Shown: positions 55,111-64,000 of the stretch, piece after piece
Position numbering within the stretch: position 1 is the stretch's first letter
Layout of the letters: every line of letters starts with the position of its first letter
Assembly: GCA_905147135.1 (NCBI GenBank)
Contig: LR990045.1
Location: 14,050,173 to 14,114,172, forward strand
Direction: 5' to 3'
From: Blastobasis lacticolella
Lineage: Eukaryota > Arthropoda > Insecta > Lepidoptera > Blastobasidae
Length of the DNA: 64,000 nucleotides
Program-made: the position numbers and the translations under genes
Notes under the pieces: generated by a model
Databases searched by the model: none
The model's input: the letters and a program-made list of their open reading frames with translations, nothing else
What the model was told of the DNA's origin: nothing

Positions 55111-56180
55111 ACCTCACAGGTCGAATTGTATGAAATAATTATGTGACATGACACGGCGAACAATGGATAGTTTTCGGTTATTTATTTATTGGTCAAGCGC
55201 AGCTGACACAAAATTTAATTGAAACATAACAATGTTACGTCAATTTGCAATAAACATGAATAAACATATTAGTTTATTGCTTAATTGCACGTCTAATAAT
55301 AAACATGTCCAACTGACAAAGGTATTGTGTCATTGTGTCATTCTTTCTGCGCCTAAGGAATGGGTAGTTTGTGTCTAGCATCAGGTATGCAATCCGTGAC
55401 ATATATTGTATGCTATGCACTGAACGTTACGTATTAAAGATGACTCGTCACTGTATTAGCTGCTACAAATAAAAAAAATTGTTTCGTAGACTTACACAAT
55501 CTGGTCCATAATCGATATTACGAAGACAGAATCACAACGACCTAATACTTTTACAAGAAAAGGACAATCGAACAAAACACGACAAAGAGATTATTAGCGA
55601 TAACGACAGAATACAAGATAGTCGCAACGCAAATATAATAGTGGTTGTCTGTTTGTCGTACCATAACCGCTGTCCATGTCTGGCGTCGCGACTCGCGATC
55701 CCAATATCGGTGTGGCCGATCAAAAGCCGAGCAAACTCCCACGGCCTGCGGCTTAACCCGAAAGCGGAGCCCGACATCCAAATATGGCCCTCCAAAACTT
55801 CGGCACTTTGTTATTTATGGAACTCAAGACAATATTGCGCGCGACCTACAAACCTCCGGGAAAGTTCAAGGGTCTCCGGACACGGGACACATGCTGGATC
55901 GCGATATAGGCTGTTGTTTTACAGAATTGTTGACCGATGTAATGGGGCGATGTTAGCCGTTTGTGCGTTACATTGGTGGGTAGTAGAGTTTTTGGTCGTT
56001 TTGCACACGTGTAAAACATTAAAGGGTATCAGTGGTAGGGCCAGTGTTTGTGTTTGGCGAATGGATTTTATTATATGCACTTAGATTTGACTGATACAAC
56101 GCGTTTCGTTGATCGAAGGAAATCGCCTAGCGGCAAATTTTTCACATGAGTAGTAGCCTAAACAAGCTTTTATCTTTTGA
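55111..56180. other. No gene; GC-richer part 55650-55960
   Basis: The part at 55650-55960 has raised GC, and frames stay open on both strands at once, the longest being 147 codons. No motif is recognised in any frame, so open frames there may simply reflect composition. Confidence 0.35.
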
Positions 56181-56392
56181 AGACCATTCCAAAGAGCCTT
56201 AACACGATGGGTTTATCTTCTTGCGTTCAGTAGTTCCTATGGTTACCATCCGACATCGTCATCAGACCTTGAAGGTCAACTACGGGTATAGTACTCATCA
56301 AGACCATTACAAATAGCCCACATAGGATAGAGTTATCTTGTTGCGTTTGTTTGTCCCTATGAGCACGTTCCGACTCCATCATCAGACTAGCT
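56181..56392. repeat. 120-bp tandem repeat, two units
   Basis: The unit beginning agaccattccaaagagcc at 56181 recurs at 56301 with a period of exactly 120. Shared words are agaccatt, ttatctt, ttgcgtt, cctatg and catcatcagac or cgtcatcagac. The units match at roughly 70 percent over the first 88 bases. The second copy fades near 56392. It is an old local duplication or a fragment of a satellite. Confidence 0.8.
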
Positions 56393-57163
56393 CCATTGTA
56401 CCATATTAATGCATTGTCATTCAAGTAACATAGCTACACAAAATTCAGCTCAGAAGTGGGTCAAATTAAGCTTGCAAGATTTGTTCCGAACGTACATGGT
56501 TACAAACATTGCAAGTTGAATAAAAGCTTGTAAAATCTGTGAAGTATTAAAATGTTGTTTCCAAAGTATTATAACTTGCATTTTTATCTATTAGACATAT
56601 CAAATTTGTTGACGGAAACTAAACGTAAACGTCCCCTCCTGTATTTATCTACATTGCGGCCAATCCACATCCGAACTAGTGACACAAGAGAAAACCGGGT
56701 CGAATGCTATTTGCTTGTTTATTTCATTTAGGTTTGGGAAGTTATTTTAGGTGGCTCTCTATTATGTTAGTTGATTAGTTTTACAAATATTTGTTCCTAC
56801 ACTGGTATGAGAAGTTTGTTGTTAGTAGTAATAGTATAGCATTAGCTACCATAAGTTGTAAATGCGGCAGATGTTTACACCCACACCTATTACGGTAGAA
56901 GAATCTACATTGACCTCAAAAGGCAAAATAATGTTGTCTCGTAATTAACTATAGGTATTGTCCATCTGATAGGTATAATTAGTATAGGTAAGTTGGAAAA
57001 TCAAAGCTATTTATTGTCAATCACTCTGCAGGTGGTATTAGATGTAAATAATAACAAGTAAAGTATGAACCTTGCGTTGAGCATGTTCCTGTACCTACTC
57101 AAATATTATATTATGTCATATTCATTTGTAAAAATCTTGTGAACAATAAATGGTTAGATAAAT
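56393..57163. other. No gene recognised
   Basis: AT-rich, with no repeat or frame of note. Confidence 0.45.
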
Positions 57164-57400
57164 AAATAAATAAACATTAGACAAAATAATATTATCTTTA
57201 CATAGTATAAAACAAAGTCGCTTTCCGCCATCTGTCCCTATGTATCTATATACGCTTTTATCTTTTAAACTGAGCAACAGTTTTAAATGCGTTTTTTTAA
57301 CAATATAGAGTGGCTTATAAGCAAAAAAGGTGAGTAGGTCCATATAAGGTAGGACGCCACGCGAACGAAGTCGCGCCGGGTCCACCAGTCTATTATAAAT
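57164..57400 (-). repeat. Dispersed repeat, family P, full copy
   Basis: On the minus strand it starts actggtggacccggcgcgac, then ttcgttcgcgtggcgtccta. It runs through cactctatattgttaaaaaa and agatacatagggacagatgg to ttgttttatactatgtaaag, and ends in a (TTTA)n tract at about 57164-57176. The two partial copies at 46861 and 54973 define the same ends. The simple-repeat end suggests a retroposed element of about 235 bp, but no polymerase III boxes are seen. The class is unknown. Confidence 0.8.
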
Positions 57401-58486
57401 GAAGTACAGTGTCAAGACACTTGTTAAATAAAAAGCAACTAATGCCGCACGGACCGTTCATAGCATACAGATCCGCAGTGCGAGCTCGCGAGATTAAAAA
57501 AGCAAACACTCACTAGTCCGGGAGCTAGAGGCGTCTGTGTATACGTACTTTGCGAATGCAATTCTGCAAAACGTCACACGTGTAAGATAGATGTCCCCGT
57601 GTGCAGGTCCAATACGCTCCCAGGTTTCAATTCGGGATCAAGTACTTACACCGGGTCGTACGTAAATCGTCGAACGGGATCGGAATCGAATTTTTAATAG
57701 AACACTATCGGTTTGCCCAATAAATCTCGGCTCAAATCCTCGCGAACTGAGATCGGGCGGCGTATCGTGCGATACATAGTCCGAGAGGACGGTTTTTAAT
57801 ACGTTTTCACTTTTTTTTCAGTAATTATAATACCTTCTAGTCTTGGTTGAGGAGGGAATGGAATGGATGGTGACCCGCTTTCGTGATGTTTTCGTTCTGA
57901 AATTTAATAAAAAAATGTTGAAGTTTACACCGATTTTTTGTTATGGTTGATATTTGACAATATCAATAAAAAAATACTCAACTCAGTAATGAATTGCAGC
58001 AACATAGTATTACATACTCGTAAATAGTCGGTAAATCAAGCACATCCTCTAATTAGGTTTAGTGCTTCACCACTTTACACGCGTGGGAGTAAATACGAAA
58101 CCGAAACTTGGCGAATGAATGAATGAATTATTTACGACTGACATTATTAAACAAATAAAAACCGTTTATTACACCTATCTCACATATGGCACAATGCATC
58201 TGTACCTCTGTAGTTTTATTTTCTTGTCTTCCAATTATCAGAATGTACTTGCAACAAAGTCGAATCAGCTCACCAAACTGACAACTGGCTCCCTGGCTAG
58301 GACATCTGGTGTTGACTGGAAATGCTCCAGAACACCAAGCAATATGTTCCGTGTACGATAAACCGTATAAATTATGTAGAAGCGTGGCCGAGGATGCGAA
58401 TGCTGGAAATTGAGATTGCTGTCGTGTTCGCCTTATCTGTGACGCTGGCGGGATGTTGCCGATGAATTTGTACGGGCACCGACGCG
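57401..58486. other. No gene; GC-richer part 57430-57790
   Basis: The part at 57430-57790 is GC- and CpG-rich for this window and unique within it, so it is a candidate regulatory block. A (GAAT)n tract lies at 58113-58127. Confidence 0.35.
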
Positions 58487-58885
58487 ATGCGATTGCCGCG
58501 AAGCTATTTGCTTATTAGTTTAGAAGGGTTCCGGGAGATGGGGAATTTTGAAACTGCGACATTTTGTGGCGATGCAGACGCGGTACAGTGGAACGCTTGC
58601 GTCGATATAGTTCTGGGTCGTAAAGTATGGCACATGTGCTACTTGCTGCGTGACTGTACCGATTCAGTGACGCACTTGCATCGATACAGTGGTGCGTCTG
58701 CGTTGATGCGAATAAGCGCGACTGTCCGACAACTCGTACATTCATACTGGTCATATGATATAAGATGGCGGGATCTGGTAATAGTTCATATAGAGCCGAT
58801 GAATGCAAGAGGTGCGAAGTCCATTGTGGGATGGCTTGGCAGGAGTCCTATGCCCAGCAGTAGAGGTTCTACAGCTGAGATGATG
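58487..58885 (-). repeat. Moth-type repeat with family S end
   Basis: The complement of 58790-58885 reads ctgctgggcataggactcct and catcccacaatggacttcgc, related to the family S pieces at 22426 and 30006. Beyond it, agatcccgccatcttatatc (complement near 58770) continues in the style of a longer moth LINE-like repeat. The 147-codon frame on the plus strand at 58487-58930 crosses this repeat and so is not taken as a gene. The GC-rich middle (58560-58730) has short inverted words, such as gcgtctgc and gcagacgc. Confidence 0.5.
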
Positions 58886-59052
58886 ATGGTGATGTACGTA
58901 ATATTTAAATTAATATTCATGTATTCGTAGCAATCATAGTTAAAGGCTAAAATACAATTATTTTAAATAATAAAAAATCTAAAATAGTATTTAATTATCA
59001 TGATACGAAATCGTCAAGAATTAAATTGATATTTTAATATCAAATAATAATT
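58886..59052. other. No gene recognised
   Basis: Very AT-rich. Confidence 0.4.
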
Positions 59053-59242
59053 ATGTCAAATGTTAAATTAACAAATTATAAGAAAATTACAAATGATTAA
59101 AATATGTCAAATATAAAATTAGATCATAATATGAAATGTCAAATACAATGTTCGAAAACTATATGTCCAATATTAATTAATCGACATGTCAAATATAATG
59201 TTCAATGAAATCAATAGTCGCATACAATATTGCGTGTCAAAA
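59053..59242 (+). repeat. Cluster of ATGTCAAAT motifs
   Basis: The 9-mer ATGTCAAAT occurs exactly at 59053, 59104, 59136 and 59186, with a one-base variant at 59163 and a looser one at 59234. All are in the same orientation. Two units extend to atgtcaaata, then one variable base, then aatgttc. It may be a worn-down tandem array or a homotypic cluster of binding sites. Confidence 0.7.
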
Positions 59243-59899
59243 AAGAAATAATTTTTATAGTATATTAATCATTGCATTCAATTAAAAGACTAGACGTAGG
59301 TGATATCGATCTATTAACGGAGCGGATAGTAGATACCTAACCTATGACTTCAAAAGTATTTTAATTTGCACTCATATAGGTTACTTTTCATAACTATTCT
59401 CAAAGCGATAGGTGGTAACCTATATTCTAAAAAGCATTATAAATCTAATTTTATGGATAATCTCGACATTTGAAATGTAATGCAGCAATCGCCAATAGAT
59501 AACGTCGAAATGGATTGACGGAGTCAAAATAACTCGGACAACGAAACTACCCGAACCGATGCCCCGGGGGCTTCCGAGGAAAGTTTCTTGTAATAATCCC
59601 TCGGTCTCAGTACGTGTTTATCGTGAAATTATGTAAGTGAGAGGCAATAAATCGCTTCTATCTATCGATAAATCACTGGGAGGACTACGGCCGTCGGGCT
59701 TTTTGCCTCGTCGCGGGGAGGCCCTTCCCTTGCCTCAGTTGCGCAGTACACGGTTTGATGGTCGATGTGGCTGGTAGGTATTGAGTTATCTTAATTTTTT
59801 TTACCGCACAAGAAACATTAGACAGATGAATAACTTTTTTGCTGAGCTAGCCGCTGGAGGAGCTGGTATTTTTACAAAAAATTACGGGACTAAAAACTA

Positions 59900-59942
59900 T
59901 CGAATTTGGATTTTCAGATAAAAATACGAAATCCAAATTCGA
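59900..59942. repeat. Inverted repeat, 14-bp arms
   Basis: TCGAATTTGGATTT (59900-59913) and its perfect complement (59929-59942) flank a 15-nt spacer. It could form a short hairpin. Its role is unknown. Confidence 0.85.
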
Positions 59943-60719
59943 CGGTGTTAACAATAGTTGAGAATAGTCGATAACGTGACTATATTTTACCGTAAACACG
60001 AATGCTATAGATATTTATGTAATTTTCCCACGCCTGAGGCGAATCTGCCTAGCAAAGCCTTATCTATTAATAATCCGTCAAGCTTTTTGGCAAACCGCCT
60101 AAAGCGCTTTATTACCGACGTCGAAAAAAATATTAGTTACGTTTGTCCTACGGGATTTGGGCAGAAAGATGTGTTTAAATGTACAGTCAACTACCCGTTA
60201 TACATTTTAAAATTGTCCTATTGCATGTATCCAAAACTTTTCTCGTAGTGATTATGACATTTATTCGAAATAACGTTCCATTGTTTTAATATATTTTATG
60301 AGGATGATACCGTGTGTGTCGGTATAGTTTGAAACATTATCCGCTTCGTAACATATTCCATTGTGTCAGTGTACATGTATTTTAAAAAATGTTTCCTATT
60401 TTATTCCCTTTCGAACAGCGTATGCTATAAAACCTTTTAACTGCTGCACATGAATACGAATTTTAAGGTGGTCATGCAGTCATGAACGCATGAACCATAC
60501 CTATTACGAAACTGTTTTCGTCTCTGTTTCCTAATGTAAACAACAAATTAAATTATTAATCAATATTTAATAGGTAGGTAGCTGTATAATGCTTTCATAC
60601 TATAGTGAACATGAAGCTTTACAATTAATTTTTAATTATTATTTGATTGTAGATACTTCATGCTCTTAGGCTTACTCGACTGTACAAGCGTCAAGCAACC
60701 CCTACCTCTTTTATCGCGT

Positions 60720-61060
60720 CAAAATACCGATGAAAAAATCACCCCCCGAACGGCGAAATTGCCGCCGTCTCGCCAAACATTTCTCTTAGCACTTTGTCAT
60801 GCCGGCTGAAAATGAGCGGAATAAATACGGACTCGCCGTTTAAAGGGGCTCCTCATTGGAATACTTTTTTCTTCTCCCCTGTCCTCATAGAGAGAGAGTA
60901 TATTTCACCGGGTAAGAGATTTCAACGGGACGGTTCATATCGCGCGAGACGCGGGTAGTCATAAATCAGAAACGAGTCGCCTCGTAAGCGCTTCCCGTCT
61001 TTTTGACCGGACTCCGCCATTTTAGACACCAACTTGTAACTTGTTGGAGGAGCGCGCTTG
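60720..61060. promoter_or_regulatory. GC-rich island, candidate regulatory DNA
   Basis: A CpG-rich block with no repeat signature and no frame of note, set in AT-rich DNA. The sequence around gactcgccgtttaaaggggc (60829-60848) is typical in look of conserved insect non-coding DNA. This is inference from composition only. Confidence 0.25.
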
Positions 61061-63534
61061 CTGATGCTGGGTGCCTTTTAATGGTGGATATTGATTTGTA
61101 ATAGGGTGTATGGAAAATGGTGTGATGGTATGTAATGTATGTATGCATGCGAAATCATTTCGCTTTTTAAACGGGCCATCAGGAAATATATCATAAATTA
61201 ATTAAATCGCACCTTCCGGCTCTCTTAGTAAAACAGCGATCCATTTTGTTTCTGTATTGCACGAAGGCTAAATATAACAACAATCCGAAAAATTCTTGGC
61301 GTTTATAATAAAGGATCTCTCTATACTAGTTCAGTAGGTACAGAACACACTGCGATATGTATACAGGCAGGGACGTGATCTGTTGAAAAATCAAGTAGGT
61401 ATAAATTAGGAAATTCACAGTGGCGCCATTTAAAATGTTCATTCTAATTAATAAATTACGGAACAAGTGTGTGTTTCCCAAAAGAACTGGGGCGCATATG
61501 AACATTTTCATATCTACTTTTTTAAAATTCCGTGTTTAAAAAGAGCCACGTGAGTCTTATAATGACCTGGATTTTGTGAAAACCGTTCATTATGTCGAGA
61601 ACAGGAAAATCCTTTATGCGAGTAGGTATTGTGTGTGGTTTAATTGGTAGCATGGGTACTAATTTGTGAGAGCCAACGGGACGTGATATCAATTACAACA
61701 CAAAGCTAATGGAACATTGCTGGTGCGGCAGAGCCAATGGCCGTTGGAGCGCAAAGGTCCTCGATTGCCAACTATGTAAAGTGCAGTGTAGACAAGGTGA
61801 TCTACAGTCATGTAAGGGTCTGGTTACCCACAGCAGATGACAAGTGACCAGAGGTATTTTCAAATTCTCATAAAAACTCGAGAAAACAGTTTTTGTTAAA
61901 TTTTAAGGGATTTGTTTCGAAGCCATCATACTCTACTTTTGAACTCAAATTAATCAATTTGATATTTTGTGTAGAATTAAAAATATTTGAGCAAATGTGT
62001 TAATACGAAATAAACCAATAAGGACACAATGAATAATTTCTTGCTCACTCACTAAGTATATTGTCTATGATACGATCAGAACGATAACTGTTGTTCTTTA
62101 TGAATTCAATTACGGCATTTTGATGTGAACTGGATTGGTTTTAATGGGGTCGGCTATCAAATTGTTTCGTATCAGGAAAGAGGCCATAGCGGCATATATG
62201 GGAGGTTGCATCACCCAATAAGTGATGGCGTTAAATTAAAATCATCGGCCTCGTTGGGTTCCCCTCGAGCGGCGCTTGCTGACGAGCTTTATGTACCTAT
62301 GTCTGCTGAGAAATTGCAGGTATGCGACGTTTTTTGATTTAGGTGTTTTAATATGAATATTTTTAACACTCCACATAAAAACACGGGTGTTATAAGTTTG
62401 AGCCCACCAAAAACGTTTCATGCAAATTTTGTTTGGCCAAGCCTGGTTTATCAGAAAGAGGGAGCCTCTTTAGAGGGGAGCCTAACTATACAAAGCCTAA
62501 CTTTACAAACCCTACATTTTGGTCAATTCTTTTATTTGTTTATGTGATACTTTATCAATACTACATGAAGATCCGTAATAAAATATACATAGGTAAGTTT
62601 TGAAGTATTTTTTTTTTATTTAACATAATATTTTCAATCAATGAGTTGTGTTTAGTTTTTATTCGCAAAAGTAAATTAGTATGTATTATTAGTTTGTTTC
62701 CACGAACTTGCTCGTATAAGGTATCTTATTATATTTAACCGACTGTTAGCTTACAATCTAGTCCAATAGGTACTCGTAATTTTTGTTTACATTACCGCAC
62801 CCATACAGCCGATAGCCGAAGCCTATAGTTTTCATAACACTCAGTGAAGGTAGCAAATAAATAACGTTCTTTGTGAATTGATGTATGTACCTACCTCCCA
62901 AACGAGAACACGCGTGATTCGAAATATAATATATTTTCGTAGTCTAAATAGAACGAACTCTGACATTCCCTCATCAACTACATAGACACAAAACAAAGAT
63001 ACAGATTCCGTCTCAGGAATAGATCCCGGAATACATTAGTTGACAAGACGACAAAGATATGTAGCGGCCACGGACAGCAGACATGTAGTTCCCAAATTGT
63101 ACACATTTTATCTCCGCGGCGTGATAGTTTCCGACTATTGTTAGACGAGCTACTATATTCAGGCGCGAAAACGATAAAGCATTATCATTGTAATTGAATG
63201 TAATTAGTAGAAGTATAATGTAAAAACCAGCTAATTGTTTAACCATGTTCTTGTAAACAAATTATTTAGATCATTGTAATGATAAAGTTGGTAGGTACTG
63301 ATGGGCTAATTACTATTGATGTGTACAATTTAAATCGAATAGTAGATTTGAACTATTTAGTTATATTCTTTGAGAATGATAAGCATTTAGTTAAACCACA
63401 ATAAAATTCTAATACTTATTGACATAAAGTCAACGGCATATTCTACGGAGTTGCAAAACTGAAATGGCAATGGGCAGGCCTCGTAGCTCGCAGAACCGAT
63501 GGTCTGTTGCAAAATGCATGTATCGTAGATGTTG

Positions 63535-63600
63535 TAGGCGATAGTTACCGTTTACCATCAGGTAGGCTGTCTGCTCGTTCAACGCTGCGTAGAACAAAAA
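63535..63600 (+). repeat. LINE-tail repeat, family T (copy 5)
   Basis: Reads aggcgatagttaccgtttac then catcaggtaggctgtctgct and cgttc. It aligns with copies 2-4 at 20285-22920. Confidence 0.65.
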
Positions 63601-64000
63601 TACGATTCTGGAGTGGCAGCCACGTATCCCCCACGAGATGGACGGTCGGGCCCGATGGACATGAACTCGCGCTAGCACTGTAGTTGTAGTTACCTGTGTG
63701 TACTAATATCACAGAATATCTATACTAACGTAACTAATATACAAGTTATGCTAGTAATTTTGCAAACAAAATAAAAAAGAAATACGTAAGGCACATTACG
63801 GAGATAATATGAAATCATCAATCGTGACCCAATACTCAGAACATGACGTCAGATGACGCAAGCACGTGTATTCATAAAAGGAATATTACTATTAATGCGG
63901 ATTTATATGATGCAGGTACAATCGATGCCTTTAACACTTTTAAACTTAAAAGTGTTAACACTCTCGTTTACATAACTTACGTTGCATTGAATATCCACTT
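63601..64000. other. No gene recognised
   Basis: Short, AT-rich right edge. Nothing supported. Confidence 0.4.

Larger units (their letters stand above)
59243..63534. other. No gene recognised outside the listed islands
   Basis: GC-richer parts lie at 59500-59760 and 60720-61060 (listed). The frame at 62125-62337 ends at a donor-like CAG|GTATGC (62320-62325) but has no motif. The rest is AT-rich. Confidence 0.4.

Noticed and set aside
55641..56084. 147-codon plus-strand frame with open frames on both strands
   Set aside because: Simultaneous openness in several frames is typical of GC-rich non-coding DNA, and no domain is seen.
58487..58930. 147-codon plus-strand frame
   Set aside because: Its last third is a moth-type repeat on the opposite strand, so it is not a host gene.
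62125..62337. 70-codon frame ending at a donor-like CAG|GTATGC
   Set aside because: The donor is weak, no motif is present, and no acceptor or partner exon is seen.

Overview
This window looks like nuclear DNA from a moth or butterfly (Lepidoptera). The evidence is its AT-rich sequence with no dense genes, several kinds of tRNA-headed SINE, tails of Jockey/CR1-type LINEs, short phrases that recur in lepidopteran repeats, and a Dong/R4-type retrotransposon of the kind first described from Bombyx mori. I did not recognise a complete host gene. The simplest reading is a long intron or an intergenic, regulatory stretch laced with mobile elements of different ages.

Layout. 0-9 kb: a SINE/LINE tail at the left edge, a GC-rich island at 4.5-5.0 kb, a reverse-transcriptase (RT) fragment at 7.7-8.0 kb, a LINE 3' end, and a hairpin at 8.34 kb. 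9-18 kb: a splice-like AG|GTAAGT site at 9.03 kb, a LINE C-terminal scrap at 10 kb, and SINE pieces at 13.1 and 13.8 kb. 18-31 kb: four decayed LINE reverse-transcriptase pieces (18.1-18.9, 21.2-21.8, 28.0 and 30.1-31.1 kb), a cluster of one LINE-tail family (19.5-22.9 kb), a possible host N-terminal exon on the minus strand at 24.1 kb, SINEs at 25.4 and 28.6 kb, a 51-bp-arm hairpin at 29.5 kb and a palindromic MITE at 31.4 kb.

32-36.5 kb is the centrepiece. A tRNA-Gly-like SINE ends in an (ATT)n tract, and a full-length Dong/R4-clade element of about 4 kb sits in that tract in the opposite orientation. Its single ORF of 1,206 codons is intact and carries RT, a zinc knuckle and a restriction-enzyme-like endonuclease. 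TAA repeats flank it on both sides, matching the target known for Dong.

36.5-64 kb: a LINE tail at 38 kb, two more copies of the tRNA-Arg-type SINE (39.1 and 41.0 kb), CpG-rich islands at 41.5-42.4 kb, a young 5'-truncated Jockey-like LINE with a clean open frame at 47.8-48.9 kb, copies of a moth-type dispersed repeat (46.9, 55.0 and 57.2 kb), a two-unit 120-bp tandem repeat at 56.2 kb, a cluster of one 9-mer at 59.05-59.2 kb, and a GC-rich island at 60.7-61.1 kb.

How the parts relate. The SINEs lack a polymerase, and their 3' tails look shared with LINE tails, so the LINEs seen here (or relatives) are the plausible source of their mobilisation. The GC-rich islands and splice-like sites are the best candidates for host function, but none is proven by sequence alone.
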